This document shows, piece by piece, positions 43,057 through 52,347 of a DNA stretch of 64,000 nt. Within the stretch, counting starts at the first letter, position 1. Each line of letters opens with the position of its first letter. The notes below the pieces were generated by a model that worked only from the letters and a program-made list of their open reading frames with translations, had not been told where the DNA came from and did no database searches. The DNA is taken from the NCBI GenBank assembly GCA_031410915.1, contig JANNZY010000037.1:1-64000 (forward strand), in the 5' to 3' direction. Both the position numbers and the translations under genes were made by a program. This DNA is from WLMZ01 sp031410915 (GTDB lineage Bacteria; Actinomycetota; Acidimicrobiia; Acidimicrobiales; Ilumatobacteraceae).

Positions 43057-44537
43057 ACGCCCACCTCCTCGGCCGGCAACTCGATCACGAACCGGGCACC
43101 GGGCTCGCCGTCGAGTCGGTCCTCGACGCGCACGGTGCCACCGTGCAGCCGGATGTGCTCGTCGACCAACGCCAGGCCGAGACCCGCGCCGTCGCTGGAA
43201 CTGCGCCGGCCGGCCACTGCGCCGCGAGCGAAGCGCTCGAACACCAGCGAGCGTTCGTCCACTGGCACACCGGGTCCGTGGTCCTCGACCGCGATCCAGA
43301 CGTGGCCGAGCGGCTCGCCGTCGTTCTCGGCCTCGGACACGATCACCTCCGGAGCACCGCCGCCGTGGACCCGTGCGTTGTCGATCAGGTTGGCGATGAC
43401 ACGCGCCAGCCGCCGCCGGTCGACATGCATGATCAAACCCTCGGCGCGCTCGGTGACGGTGCACTTCGTGTCCGGCAGGCTGCTGATCGCGATCGCTTGG
43501 CGCACGAACTCGGCGACGAGCAGATCTTCGAGATGCAACCGGATCGCCCCCGCGTCGAAGCGGGAGATCTCGAGCAGGTCCTCGACCAACCCTTGGAAAC
43601 GGGCGACGTCGGCCACCAGCAGGTCCAACGCTGACTGGGCCCGCTCGGGCATCTCGTCGCGGCGGGCCTGCATCACCTCGACCGATGCGGCCAGCGTCAT
43701 CAACGGCGAGCGCAGCTCGTGGCTGACGTCGCTGGCGAAGCGGGCGTCGCGTTCGACACGCAGTTGCAGCGCGGACGCCATGTCGTTGAACGAGTTGGCG
43801 AGCAGACGCAGATCGTGGTCGTCGGTGGTTTCCAGACGCGTGTCCAGCCGGCCGCCGGCAATGGCCTTGGCCGCCTGTGCTGCTGCGCCGAGCGGGCGCA
43901 CGGCACGTCGCGATGCAACCGAGCCGAGCACCACACCGAACAGCGTGGTGATGAAGCCGGCGAACATCAGCGACAGGCCGACGCTGCGCAACGTGCCGTT
44001 GACCTCTGCCAGGCTCGTGAACTCGAAGTAGGACGCGCCGCCGATCAGCGGCACACCGACGACCAGGAACTTCTCGTCGTCGACGGTGATGACCATCTGC
44101 GCCGGCTGGCCGCCGTTCACGACTCGCGCCTTCAACGAAGCAGGCACGACGTCGTCGGAGAACCGGGCCGCGCCGCTCGTCCACGCGTCGCGGTAGTTCA
44201 GCAGGAACTGGCCGATGCCCAACTCCAGCAAGCTCTCACGCACACTGGACGCATCGGTCGGGCTGCTGCGCAGCTGCGTCTGGGCGACGCTTGCGTCGCG
44301 GTAGGTCTGCTCGATGCTGCTCTTCTCGCGCTGGCGCACGAGCGTGCTCTTCGTGAAGCTGTACGTGATCGCGGCCAGGAAGATGGACAGCGCGAGGAAG
44401 CCGAGACTGAACGTGAGCAGGATGCGCGTTCGCAGGCCGACGCGCTGGTTGCGCCAGCCGGTGACCAGCCGGCGCGGTCGTTCCCATCGGGTCGAAATGG
44501 CGTCGTCGTCGACTGCGTTCGTCACCGCTGTCGTCAC
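43053..44537 (-). CDS. mtrB: Two-component sensor histidine kinase, MtrB-like
   Basis: 494 residues from a GTG at 44537 overlapping the mtrA stop. TM1 is at about 37-59, an extracellular domain at 60-183, TM2 at 184-206, HAMP at about 207-260, then HisKA with phospho-His273 in DVSHELRSPL. The ATPase domain has the N box NLIDNARVHG, G1 DHGPGVP and G2 GAGLGLALV. Order and coupling mtrA-mtrB-lpqB are those of the actinobacterial cell-cycle and cell-wall system, in which MtrB controls MtrA. A signal cannot be deduced. Confidence 0.88.
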   Translation of the reverse strand: MTTAVTNAVDDDAISTRWERPRRLVTGWRNQRVGLRTRILLTFSLGFLALSIFLAAITYSFTKSTLVRQREKSSIEQTYRDASVAQTQLRSSPTDASSVRESLLELGIGQFLLNYRDAWTSGAARFSDDVVPASLKARVVNGGQPAQMVITVDDEKFLVVGVPLIGGASYFEFTSLAEVNGTLRSVGLSLMFAGFITTLFGVVLGSVASRRAVRPLGAAAQAAKAIAGGRLDTRLETTDDHDLRLLANSFNDMASALQLRVERDARFASDVSHELRSPLMTLAASVEVMQARRDEMPERAQSALDLLVADVARFQGLVEDLLEISRFDAGAIRLHLEDLLVAEFVRQAIAISSLPDTKCTVTERAEGLIMHVDRRRLARVIANLIDNARVHGGGAPEVIVSEAENDGEPLGHVWIAVEDHGPGVPVDERSLVFERFARGAVAGRRSSSDGAGLGLALVDEHIRLHGGTVRVEDRLDGEPGARFVIELPAEEVGV

Positions 44538-45214
44538 GACTGCAGCCGGTAGCCCAACCCCCGAACCGTCACCACGTGGCGCGGGTTCGCCGCGTCCATC
44601 TCGACCTTGGTGCGCAGCCGGCGGATGTGTACGTCGACCAACCTCCCGTCACCGAAGTAGTCGTAGCCCCAGACCTTGTCCAGCAACGACTCGCGGCTGA
44701 ACACCCGGCCCGGGTTCTGGCCGAGCTCGACCAGCAACCGGAACTCGGTCTTGGTGAGGTGCAGTTCGACACCGGCGCGCAGCACCTTGCCCTCGTCGGG
44801 GATGATCTCGAGATCGCCGAAGACCAGCTTCTGGTGGCCGGGACTCATCGGACGGACGCGACGGAGCAGCGCACGGATGCGCGCCGAGAGCTCTTTCGGT
44901 GCGAACGGCTTGGTGAGGTAGTCGTCGGCACCCGCCTCCAGGCCGGCCACGACATCGTGGGTGTCCGCCCGTGCGGTCACCATCACGATCGGCAAGTCAC
45001 TGGTCTTGCGCAGATGCCGGCACAGCTCGAACCCGTCGATGCCGGGGAGCATGATGTCGATCAGCACGACATCGGGCGTGGTGCGGTTGAACAACTCGAT
45101 CGCCTCTTCACCGCTGCCGGCCTCGTCGACGGTCCAACCCTCGTCCTCGAGCGCGAGCTTGACGGCCGTACGGATGCGCTCGTCGTCTTCGACCGTCAAG
45201 ATGCGTGTACCCAC
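44534..45214 (-). CDS. mtrA: OmpR-family response regulator, MtrA-like
   Basis: 226 residues from a GTG at 45214. The receiver domain has the acidic pair near residues 10-11, phospho-Asp53 (LIDIMLPGID), the Thr in MVTARAD and Lys in LTKPF. The winged-helix domain starts near 130 (FGDLEIIPDEGKV) with the usual VWGYDYFGDGRLVDVHIRRLR recognition part. MtrA is an essential regulator of division and wall genes in several Actinobacteria. TAGACT 7 bases before the GTG suggests a leaderless mRNA that goes on into mtrB and the lpqB-like gene. Confidence 0.9.
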   Translation of the reverse strand: MGTRILTVEDDERIRTAVKLALEDEGWTVDEAGSGEEAIELFNRTTPDVVLIDIMLPGIDGFELCRHLRKTSDLPIVMVTARADTHDVVAGLEAGADDYLTKPFAPKELSARIRALLRRVRPMSPGHQKLVFGDLEIIPDEGKVLRAGVELHLTKTEFRLLVELGQNPGRVFSRESLLDKVWGYDYFGDGRLVDVHIRRLRTKVEMDAANPRHVVTVRGLGYRLQS

Positions 45215-45221
45215 GTGCGGG

Positions 45222-45227
45222 AGTCTA
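45222..45227 (-). promoter_or_regulatory. -10 element of mtrA, probable leaderless promoter
   Basis: TAGACT on the minus strand ends 7 bases before the GTG start of mtrA. Confidence 0.5.
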
Positions 45228-45229
45228 GG

Positions 45230-46030
45230 TCAGTGGTGATCCGGCGAACCGGCCGCTTCGATGAGGGCGCGCAACGAATCGAACAGATGCGGGTTGGTGA
45301 CGAGCACCTCCGCCGGTCGCACCGGGCCACCGCTCCAATCGCCACTGAGGCATCCGGCCTCGCGCGCGATCAGTTCGCCCGCGGCGAGGTCCCATGGCCC
45401 GAGGTGTTGCTCGAAGTACGCGTCGAGACGTCCAGCCGCGACGTAGCAGAGATCGGGAGCGGCTGCGCCGAGGCGACGGATGTCGCGGACCTCGCCGATC
45501 ACGGACTGCAGCAGTTGCATGTGCGCGATGCGCTTGTCGCGGTGGTAGCTGAAGCCGGTGGCGACGAGTGCCTGACTGAGATCGGTCGTGGACGATGGTC
45601 CGATCGACCGGTCGTTCATCGTCGCGCCTTCGCCACGAGCCGCGCTGAACAGTTCGTCGGTGGCCGGCACGTACACCGCGCCGGCCAGCGTGCCGTTGGC
45701 GTCGGCTGCGGCGATCGAGACGGCGTACCCGGGCAGGCCGTAGAAGAAGTTGGTCGTTCCGTCGATCGGGTCGATGAGCCAGCGGATGCCACTGGTTCCC
45801 TCGTCAGCAGTGCCCTCCTCGCCGATGATCGCGTCGTCGGGCCGATCAGCACGAATGCGGCCGACGATGAGCTGCTCGGACAACCGGTCGTACTCGGTGA
45901 CCATGTCGGTCGCGCTGGACTTGGTGTCGACATCGGCAACGCCGGATCGGCGACCCTCGATGACGAGATGGCCGGCTTCCACCGCCAGTGTCTCGGCCAT
46001 GCGGCGCAGGTCTGTTCCGAGTGAGCTCAT
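45230..46030 (-). CDS. Inositol monophosphatase-family phosphatase
   Basis: 266 residues. The metal motif GEEG near residue 70, the signature IDPIDGTTNFFYG near 87 and the second signature WDLAAGELIAREAG near 215 are all intact. Such enzymes remove phosphate from myo-inositol-1-phosphate, histidinol phosphate or related compounds with Mg2+. In an actinobacterium that probably makes phosphatidylinositol mannosides, inositol phosphate is a natural substrate, but histidinol phosphate is an alternative. Overlaps a small membrane-protein gene by ATGA. Confidence 0.92.
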   Translation of the reverse strand: MSSLGTDLRRMAETLAVEAGHLVIEGRRSGVADVDTKSSATDMVTEYDRLSEQLIVGRIRADRPDDAIIGEEGTADEGTSGIRWLIDPIDGTTNFFYGLPGYAVSIAAADANGTLAGAVYVPATDELFSAARGEGATMNDRSIGPSSTTDLSQALVATGFSYHRDKRIAHMQLLQSVIGEVRDIRRLGAAAPDLCYVAAGRLDAYFEQHLGPWDLAAGELIAREAGCLSGDWSGGPVRPAEVLVTNPHLFDSLRALIEAAGSPDHH

Positions 46031-46305
46031 CGGCCGGCGCGCCGCTGCTCGATGTCACGCCACTCGCCGAGCGCACGCAGTACCAGCACCGCCACGATGC
46101 TCATGCCGACGGATGCTGCGACCGAGCCGATCAGCGCGCCGAGCCCGCGCCCGACACCGCACTTGCCGTCGCACTGCACGCGCACGAGGCTGTAGCCGAT
46201 CAGTCCGCCGGCGAGGCCACCGAAGAGGATCGCCACGAACGCGACCACACGGGCGGCGGGCGGCGGCAGCGCGGACAGCGGTCGTTCGTCATTCGTCTCG
46301 GCCAC
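46027..46305 (-). CDS. Small membrane protein, two TM helices
   Basis: 92 residues from a GTG at 46305, with TACGAT 6 bases before it. Two hydrophobic helices lie at about 18-40 and 52-76. Between them are two cysteines (QCDGKCG) that could pair or bind metal. The C-terminal tail is charged (RALGEWRDIEQRRAGR). No family recognised. The stop overlaps the start of the phosphatase gene, so both are on one mRNA. Confidence 0.65.
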   Translation of the reverse strand: MAETNDERPLSALPPPAARVVAFVAILFGGLAGGLIGYSLVRVQCDGKCGVGRGLGALIGSVAASVGMSIVAVLVLRALGEWRDIEQRRAGR

Positions 46306-46311
46306 TCCGCC

Positions 46312-46317
46312 ATCGTA
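46312..46317 (-). promoter_or_regulatory. -10 element of the small membrane protein gene, probable leaderless promoter
   Basis: TACGAT on the minus strand ends 6 bases before the GTG at 46305. Confidence 0.45.
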
Positions 46318-46352
46318 GGGGTGTTTCCCCGATCGAGCCGGCCCCCTCTCGC

Positions 46353-46358
46353 TAGTGT
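46353..46358 (+). promoter_or_regulatory. -10 element of the GT2 gene, probable leaderless promoter
   Basis: TAGTGT ends 7 bases before the GTG at 46366. Confidence 0.5.
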
Positions 46359-46365
46359 GCTCGCT

Positions 46366-47106
46366 GTGCGAGCCGTGGTCATCGTGCCGACCTTCAACGA
46401 GGCGGGCAACATCGAGGAGCTGTGCCGCTCGATACGTGACCACGCCCCCGACGCCGGGATCCTCGTCGTCGACGACGGCAGCCCGGACGGCACGGCCGAC
46501 CTGGCCGAGAAGCTGGCCGAAGAGCTCGGCGACCTCCAGGTGCTTCGCCGCGCCGAGAAGAGCGGCCTCGGGGGTGCCTATCGGGCGGGGATGCGGTTGG
46601 CCATCGACGGTGGGGCCGAGGTCTGTGTGCAGATGGACGCCGACTTCTCCCACGACCCGGCGATGATCCCGGCAATGGTGTCCGCCGTCCAGCACGGTGT
46701 GGATCTGGCCATCGGCAGCCGGTACGTGCCGGGCGGCATCACCGAGAACTGGCCGCGCAAGCGACGCTGGCTGTCTCGCTGGGGTAACCGGTACGCGGCC
46801 GGTGTGCTCGGTCTGGCCATCAACGACGCAACAGCGGGCTACCGCGCGTATCGATCACGTGCGCTCACCGACGACATGGACTTCGAGTCCGTCACCACCG
46901 AGGGCTACGGGTTCCAGATCGAGATGACGCACCGCCTCGTGCGCGCTGGCGGTCGCATCGTCGAGATTCCCATCGTGTTCCGCGACCGCACGCAGGGTCA
47001 GTCGAAGATGTCGCAGAGCATCGTCAACGAGGCGATGTTCATGGTGCTCAAGCTGTGGGTGCATGACCGCCGCGGTCGGCGCGAGCGTCGGCACACCGGA
47101 CGCTGA
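46366..47106 (+). CDS. Polyprenol-phosphate mannose synthase-like GT2
   Basis: 246 residues from a GTG at 46366. The family 2 glycosyltransferase motifs VVIVPTFNEAGNIEELC, VVDDGSPDGTADLAE and QMDADFSHDP match the DPM1 branch, and DRTQGQSKMS near the C-terminus is also characteristic. It moves mannose from GDP-mannose to a polyprenyl phosphate, the donor for extracytoplasmic mannosylation in Actinobacteria (lipomannan, O-mannosyl proteins). There is no fused Lnt domain or TM region. dinB follows after 11 bases. Confidence 0.9.
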   Translation: MRAVVIVPTFNEAGNIEELCRSIRDHAPDAGILVVDDGSPDGTADLAEKLAEELGDLQVLRRAEKSGLGGAYRAGMRLAIDGGAEVCVQMDADFSHDPAMIPAMVSAVQHGVDLAIGSRYVPGGITENWPRKRRWLSRWGNRYAAGVLGLAINDATAGYRAYRSRALTDDMDFESVTTEGYGFQIEMTHRLVRAGGRIVEIPIVFRDRTQGQSKMSQSIVNEAMFMVLKLWVHDRRGRRERRHTGR

Positions 47107-47117
47107 GCCAGCCCGCG

Positions 47118-48386
47118 ATGACCATGCCGCTGCGCACGATCTTGCACGTCGACATGGACGCCTTCTACGTCTCGGTCGAGCTGCGCCGCCGGCCGGAGCT
47201 GCGCGGTCAGCCGGTGGTCGTCGGTGGCACCGGCCCTCGGGGTGTCGTGGCCGCGGCGTCCTACGAGGCTCGCCGCTACGGCGTGTATTCGGCGATGCCC
47301 GGCTCGACTGCCCGCCGGCTGTGCCCGCAGGCGGTGTTCCTGAGTGGCGATCACGAGCTCTACGCCGCCGTCTCGCGTCAGGTGCACGAAATCTTCCAGG
47401 AAGCGACGCCGGTCATCGAACCGCTGGCGCTGGACGAGGCCTTCCTCGATGTCACCGGATCGCTGCGCCTGCTCGGCGAGGGCACCGAGATCGCCCGCCA
47501 CATCCGTCGGCGTGTGACGGAGTCGCTGGATCTGACGTGCTCGGTCGGCATCGCGCCGAACAAGTTCCTGGCCAAGCTGGCGTCTGTCGCGGCGAAACCG
47601 AAAGCCAGTCCGCAGGGGATCGAACCCGGTCTCGGTGTGTTCGAGGTGCGGCAGGGTCACGAGCTGGCGTTCCTGCACCCGTTGGTCGTACAGCGGTTGT
47701 GGGGCGTCGGCCCGGCGACGCTGGAGAAGCTGCAGCGACTCGGCGTGCGTACCGTCGGCGATCTCTACTCGCTCGGGGAGGCGACGCTCGTGCAGGCGCT
47801 CGGCAAGGCCAGCGGCCGACATCTGTTCGCCCTCTCCGCCGGCCGCGACGAGCGCCCCGTCGAGATCGATCGGGCGGCCAAGTCGATCGGCCACGAGGAG
47901 ACGTTCGCCCGTGACATGCACACCGTCAACGAGCTGCGCACCGAGCTCGTTCGGCTCAGCGACGGCGTCGCGTCTCGGCTGCGCGCGGCAGACCTGGGAG
48001 CTCGCACCATCACGCTCAAGGTGCGCTTCGCCGGGTTCACCACGATCACCCGGTCGACGACATTGCCCTCGCCGGTCGACACCGCGGCGGCGATGCTGGC
48101 TGCCGCCGACCCCCTCCTGGCCAACGTCGACCCCACGCCCGGCGTCCGCCTGCTCGGAGTGCACGCGTCCAACTTCGGCCCGCCGATGGAACAAATGCGT
48201 CTCGACGATGCCGTCCCGGCGGACTGGTCCGGTGCGTCCGGAGCGATCGACGCGATTCGCGAGCGGTTCGGCGCAACGGCGATCGGACCGGCTAGCACCG
48301 TGTCCAAGCAGGGGTTGCGCCTCGTCCGACGTGGTGCGCAGCAGTGGGGACCGGACCACGACGGGGGATCTGCGGGTGGCTCGTGA
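47118..48386 (+). CDS. dinB: DNA polymerase IV (Y family)
   Basis: 422 residues. A translesion polymerase. The N-terminal LHVDMDAFYVSVELRR carries the first catalytic Asp and LDEAFLDVTG the second acidic pair. SVGIAPNKFLAKLAS is the conserved thumb/palm helix, and the helix-hairpin-helix GVGPATLEKLQRLGV and little-finger domain follow. No beta-clamp motif is clear at the C-terminus. Follows the GT2 gene closely and precedes the DUF3040 gene, an order common in Actinobacteria. Confidence 0.95.
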   Translation: MTMPLRTILHVDMDAFYVSVELRRRPELRGQPVVVGGTGPRGVVAAASYEARRYGVYSAMPGSTARRLCPQAVFLSGDHELYAAVSRQVHEIFQEATPVIEPLALDEAFLDVTGSLRLLGEGTEIARHIRRRVTESLDLTCSVGIAPNKFLAKLASVAAKPKASPQGIEPGLGVFEVRQGHELAFLHPLVVQRLWGVGPATLEKLQRLGVRTVGDLYSLGEATLVQALGKASGRHLFALSAGRDERPVEIDRAAKSIGHEETFARDMHTVNELRTELVRLSDGVASRLRAADLGARTITLKVRFAGFTTITRSTTLPSPVDTAAAMLAAADPLLANVDPTPGVRLLGVHASNFGPPMEQMRLDDAVPADWSGASGAIDAIRERFGATAIGPASTVSKQGLRLVRRGAQQWGPDHDGGSAGGS

Positions 48387-48477
48387 GCTGGACTGTCGCA
48401 CGCGTTGTCAGATCGGCGCGAACGTGAGAAACTACCTACGGCCTCGCTCCGCGGGGACGGCCTGACAAGGAGAACTG

Positions 48478-48804
48478 ATGCCGCTCTCCGAAGACGAACA
48501 ACGCATCCTTCGGCAAATCGAAGAACAGCTCCAGGCCGATCCTTCTTTCGCGCTCAAGGTGAACCACCGCAGCCACCAGGGCGTGTCCGGCCGCCGCCTG
48601 GCGTGGTCGATCGTGGCTATCGTCGTGTCTCTCGCCGCCGTCATCGCCGCGCTGCAGATCAGTGCCTGGCTGTCCTTCGCCGCCTTCGCCTGCATGGTCG
48701 TTGCCGGTGTCTTCCTCGAACGCGAACTCACCGCCCGTGGCCGCGATCAACTCAGTCGCATCCCCGACGAGCTCCGCCGCCGCGCCGGCCGCAACATCGA
48801 ATAA
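48478..48804 (+). CDS. DUF3040 membrane protein
   Basis: 108 residues, ATG at 48478 with AAGGAG before it. The start MPLSEDEQRILRQIEEQL is the hallmark of DUF3040. Two TM helices lie at about 43-62 and 66-82. The function is unknown; the family is restricted to Actinobacteria and is often near dinB or the mraZ cluster. A possible promoter is TTGTCA (48405-48410) with GAAACT 17 bases on. No terminator is seen in the 111 bases to the convergent transglutaminase gene. Confidence 0.9.
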   Translation: MPLSEDEQRILRQIEEQLQADPSFALKVNHRSHQGVSGRRLAWSIVAIVVSLAAVIAALQISAWLSFAAFACMVVAGVFLERELTARGRDQLSRIPDELRRRAGRNIE

Positions 48805-48915
48805 CTGCGCGCCGCCCAGCCGCCGATTCGTTCTGGGTGCCCTCCGCACGCAGCGTGAGTAGCAGAAACACTCAAATCCGGGACGAGCCGGCTTGGGAGT
48901 GGTCAGATCGAGCAG

Positions 48916-51192
48916 TTACGTCAGGAGTTTGGCGCGGCGGGGGTCGATACGGGTGACGGCTTTTTCGACGGGGTTCATGCGGAGCTTCACGGCGGCGACG
49001 ACTTCTCCGGCGAGTTGATCGCAGCGCACGGCGGCACCGGTGTCGCCGACACCGCCGAAGATCGCGGCTGTGGCGCAGATCGCCAACTCGCGCAGGGTGC
49101 GGTGATCGATGCCCGACAGGCGTTCGGCGCGGCGGGCGTGCTCGAGCGGGGTCTCACCAAGCTTGGGTTCCAGGCCGATCAGGCTCAGCGCCTGCGCGCT
49201 GCGACGCCAGGCGGCCTCGATCCGCTCGACCGGGTCGGTGCTGCGGCGACGCAGGGCCAGCCGGGCGAGGATGCGGGGGAGCAGCGCCACCCACGCAAGG
49301 GCGGCGAGGACCACCAGCGTGATCAGCCACGTCGTGGCCGAGAACCCGCCGTCGGGCGTGGTGTCGTCGGGCAGCACACCAGACGGTTGGGTGGTGGCCG
49401 TCGACGGATCGCGGGGCAGCGTGGTGGACACCGCGTTGGGATCCGCCGCGGCAGTGGACGACGGTGCACCCTGCGCCACGGTGACGGGCGTGGCCCCGTT
49501 CGGGTCGTCGGCGGCGGCCTGTTCGGGCTGCACGCCGGTGTACTCCTGTGCGCCAGGCTCGCCGCGACCCGGCGTCGGCTCGAACGAGACCCAACCGATC
49601 CCGTCGAACCACACCTCCGGCCAGGCGTGAGCGTTGCGGCCGAATACGTGGTAGAGCCCGTCACTGCGCAACTCACCGGAGGTGAACCCGACGGCGACGC
49701 GAGCCGGAATGCCGAGCGAACGCATCATCGCTGCGAAGGCACCGGAGAACTGCTCGCAGTAGCCTCGCCGGTTCTGCAGGAAGTTGCGGATCGCGTTGTT
49801 GCCGTGACCCTTTTGGACCGTGAGGTCGTAGGTGAACTCGCTACGGAACCACTCCTGCAGGGCGAACGCCTTGTCGTAGGTCGTGTCGTATCGATCGGTG
49901 ATCTGCTTGGCCGTGTCGCGCACCGAATCGGGGAAGTCGTCGGGCAACGCCGTCGCTTCCGGGCTCGGCGGGTTCAACGACGTCGCCGCGCGCAGCACGT
50001 CCGGGTTCAGGTTCGGCTTGGCCGACACGATCTCGTAGGTGTCGTTGCGGTTGAGACCCTCGTCGTCGGGCAGCACGAGCGTGCCCGAGTCCTCGACCCA
50101 GTAGATGTCGGAGCGGCTGATCGCGATCGGGCTGTACGCCGCGGGCAGCAGCGGACCCTTCAAGCCCTTGATGTCGAACTGCTGGCGCAACTGCGTCGAA
50201 CCGAGCGGCGTCTGTTCGAACGTGCCCGACACCGACACCAGATCGCGGTCGGCAAGACCCCAGGTCGTGCCGTCGAACTTGAGGAGTCCGGTGACTCGCC
50301 AGTAGCGCTGCTCGGCAGACTCGACCGTGAACAGTTCGACGTTGGTAAGCGTCACGAGGCGGCTTCGGATGTCGACGAGCGGGCTGAGCACCTCAGTCAC
50401 GTCGTTGCGGGTCGACGTCTTGACGAGACCCTTCTCGCCTGCGCCGGGCAGGTTCGGGCCGAGCACCGCACCGCTGATGGCGGCGCAACCGGCGAGGATG
50501 CCGGCCAGCGGCAACACGCTGAGCAGGACGCGAGCGCGCTGGCCGATCCAGGCATGTTCGGACTGGGCGTGTGATGCGCGCAGGATCGCGATCAACGCAA
50601 GCGCGCAGCCGAGCCATGCGGCCGTCAGCGTCACGCGGTGGTTGTCGATGCCGAGCGCGGCGGCGAAGACGAACAGCACGGCGGTGGGGACAGCGGCCTC
50701 CGCCCGGCCGTAGGCGCGGAAGGCGAACGCGTCGGACAACAGCGCAGCGAGTCCGCTCGCTGCGGTTGCGGCGACCACGAATCCGCCGATCGGAGCGACC
50801 GGCGCGACCGCGTTCGGGAACTGGTCGCGGGCGAGTTGGACATCGGACCACATGAAGTCCCACGTGCGCGACGAAGGGAACGGCCCGTTGAGCGTGTCCG
50901 GGTAGTACTTCCAGGCGATGAGCCCGAAGAGGAACAGCATCGTCAGGGGGAGCGCGATGTAGCCGGGCACGTTGAGCAACCGCAGCACGAGCGCGACCAC
51001 GTGCACGCCGATGACCACGAACAACATCGACCCGAGGAAGTCCCAACCGCTGAACACCCGCCCGAAACCAACGGCGGTGATGACGCTCAGCGCAGTGAGC
51101 ACGACAGTCGCTGGGATGGTCTCACTGGGACGGCCGGCCGCGGCCGGTGCGTTGGCCTCCGACATCGCGAGTGAGGTGGTGGTCGATGTCAT
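48916..51192 (-). CDS. Transglutaminase-like membrane protein (TgpA/DUF3488 type)
   Basis: 758 residues from the ATG at 51192, which overlaps the DUF58 stop. The N-terminal 240 residues have six or more TM helices, followed by a large outside part with a transglutaminase-like core near residues 440-530: Cys in RRGYCEQFSGAF, His in NAHAWPEVWF and the third catalytic residue in the WVSFEPTPG segment. After a Thr/Pro-rich stretch comes a last TM near 635 and a cytoplasmic DUF4129-like C-terminus. Proteins of this kind stand with DUF58 and MoxR proteins, and their substrate is unknown, perhaps an envelope protein. Confidence 0.9.
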   Translation of the reverse strand: MTSTTTSLAMSEANAPAAAGRPSETIPATVVLTALSVITAVGFGRVFSGWDFLGSMLFVVIGVHVVALVLRLLNVPGYIALPLTMLFLFGLIAWKYYPDTLNGPFPSSRTWDFMWSDVQLARDQFPNAVAPVAPIGGFVVAATAASGLAALLSDAFAFRAYGRAEAAVPTAVLFVFAAALGIDNHRVTLTAAWLGCALALIAILRASHAQSEHAWIGQRARVLLSVLPLAGILAGCAAISGAVLGPNLPGAGEKGLVKTSTRNDVTEVLSPLVDIRSRLVTLTNVELFTVESAEQRYWRVTGLLKFDGTTWGLADRDLVSVSGTFEQTPLGSTQLRQQFDIKGLKGPLLPAAYSPIAISRSDIYWVEDSGTLVLPDDEGLNRNDTYEIVSAKPNLNPDVLRAATSLNPPSPEATALPDDFPDSVRDTAKQITDRYDTTYDKAFALQEWFRSEFTYDLTVQKGHGNNAIRNFLQNRRGYCEQFSGAFAAMMRSLGIPARVAVGFTSGELRSDGLYHVFGRNAHAWPEVWFDGIGWVSFEPTPGRGEPGAQEYTGVQPEQAAADDPNGATPVTVAQGAPSSTAAADPNAVSTTLPRDPSTATTQPSGVLPDDTTPDGGFSATTWLITLVVLAALAWVALLPRILARLALRRRSTDPVERIEAAWRRSAQALSLIGLEPKLGETPLEHARRAERLSGIDHRTLRELAICATAAIFGGVGDTGAAVRCDQLAGEVVAAVKLRMNPVEKAVTRIDPRRAKLLT

Positions 51193-52343
51193 GAGGCAGC
51201 CCTGCTCGAGCCGCGAGTGACGTGGGTGCCGGTCATGGCCGACCATGACGAACCGAACCCTTGATCGCTGGTCGCGTCGATGACGAAGGCGACGGGGGAG
51301 GACGACATCGACGTGCAGGCGACGACGACGAGCACATCGCTCGGCGAGAGGTGGCGCCGCGCGTCGACGACCGCCTGCGACTGCGCGCTCCCGGTGATGA
51401 CGATGGTCAATCCAAGACCATCGCCCGCCGGTGCGGTGAACGGCAGTGTGACCGCGTCGCCAACGGCGCAGTCCGCCAGCGCCGTCATTGCGACGAGTGC
51501 CGTTGTATTGCGTAGGTCGATCGCGTTGCCGATGACGAGGCGCATGTGCAGGTTCGCCCGCGCCGCAGAATCGACACAGCTCGCCGCGGCGGAGACACCG
51601 CGCTCGAAACCCTCTGGCGAGAACTCGCTCGCAGTGGTGTCCAGCACGACGGTGCAGCGGCGGAGGCCGTCGGGCTCGACCTGGCGCACCTTCAACGTCT
51701 CGCTGCGCGCCGACGCTCGCCAGTGGATCATGCGCAGGTCGTCGCCGTCGGCGTAGTCGCGCAACGCGTGGAACTCCGATCCCATCCGCCCGAGCGCGCG
51801 CATCCGCAGGTGCTGGCCCATCGGGCCCGTGCCGCCGGCGCCCATCGGGATGTTCACGTCGAGGTGCGCCGGCAAGATCACGACCTCGTGTGTGCCCGGC
51901 ACCGTGCGACGCTGCACGCACAACCCGAACGGGTCGCGCCGCTCGACGGTCAGCGGCCCGAACAGGACCGTGCCGCGACGAGTTGCGGGCAGGCGGTAGT
52001 TGGCCGCGGTCGACTCGCCACGGCGCAGTGGTGCCAGGCGCAGCGTCGCCCCGCCCATGCCGCTGACCGGTTCCCACAGCTGCAGCGGGGACGTGCCCTT
52101 GTGGCCCTGGTTGATGACCCGCAACTCGACGCGGCCGACCTCGCCGACCTGCAGCGTGTCGGGCACGACCCGGCGCTGCACGCTGAGCGTTGCCGGCTTG
52201 GAGTGCACCCACAAGAACGTCAATGCGACGAGCGTGAGGATGCCGGCTCCGAGCACGAACAGTTCGATGACGCCGAACAACCGGCCGATGAACGCGGTGA
52301 CGACCGCGAGCAGCGCTGCCCCCCAACCGTGTCGGGTGAGCAC
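51189..52343 (-). CDS. DUF58 protein
   Basis: 384 residues from a GTG at 52343. Two TM helices (about 8-24 and 28-46) are followed by a beta-rich part and the DUF58 motif LRDYADGDDLRMIHWRASAR near residue 195, then a VWA-like domain (VVLDTTAS). DUF58 proteins are partners of MoxR ATPases in membrane-bound assemblies. The gene lies between moxR (4 bases) and the transglutaminase gene (ATGA), a classic trio. Confidence 0.92.
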   Translation of the reverse strand: MLTRHGWGAALLAVVTAFIGRLFGVIELFVLGAGILTLVALTFLWVHSKPATLSVQRRVVPDTLQVGEVGRVELRVINQGHKGTSPLQLWEPVSGMGGATLRLAPLRRGESTAANYRLPATRRGTVLFGPLTVERRDPFGLCVQRRTVPGTHEVVILPAHLDVNIPMGAGGTGPMGQHLRMRALGRMGSEFHALRDYADGDDLRMIHWRASARSETLKVRQVEPDGLRRCTVVLDTTASEFSPEGFERGVSAAASCVDSAARANLHMRLVIGNAIDLRNTTALVAMTALADCAVGDAVTLPFTAPAGDGLGLTIVITGSAQSQAVVDARRHLSPSDVLVVVACTSMSSSPVAFVIDATSDQGFGSSWSAMTGTHVTRGSSRAAS

Positions 52344-52347
52344 CGGC

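Noticed and set aside
48805..48915. Bidirectional terminator between the DUF3040 and transglutaminase genes
   Set aside because: No stem of more than about 5 bp with a T-run could be found by eye.
48916..52326. 1136-codon open frame joining DUF58 and transglutaminase regions
   Set aside because: The upstream 378 codons are the DUF58 gene in a wrong frame. The transglutaminase protein starts at 51192.
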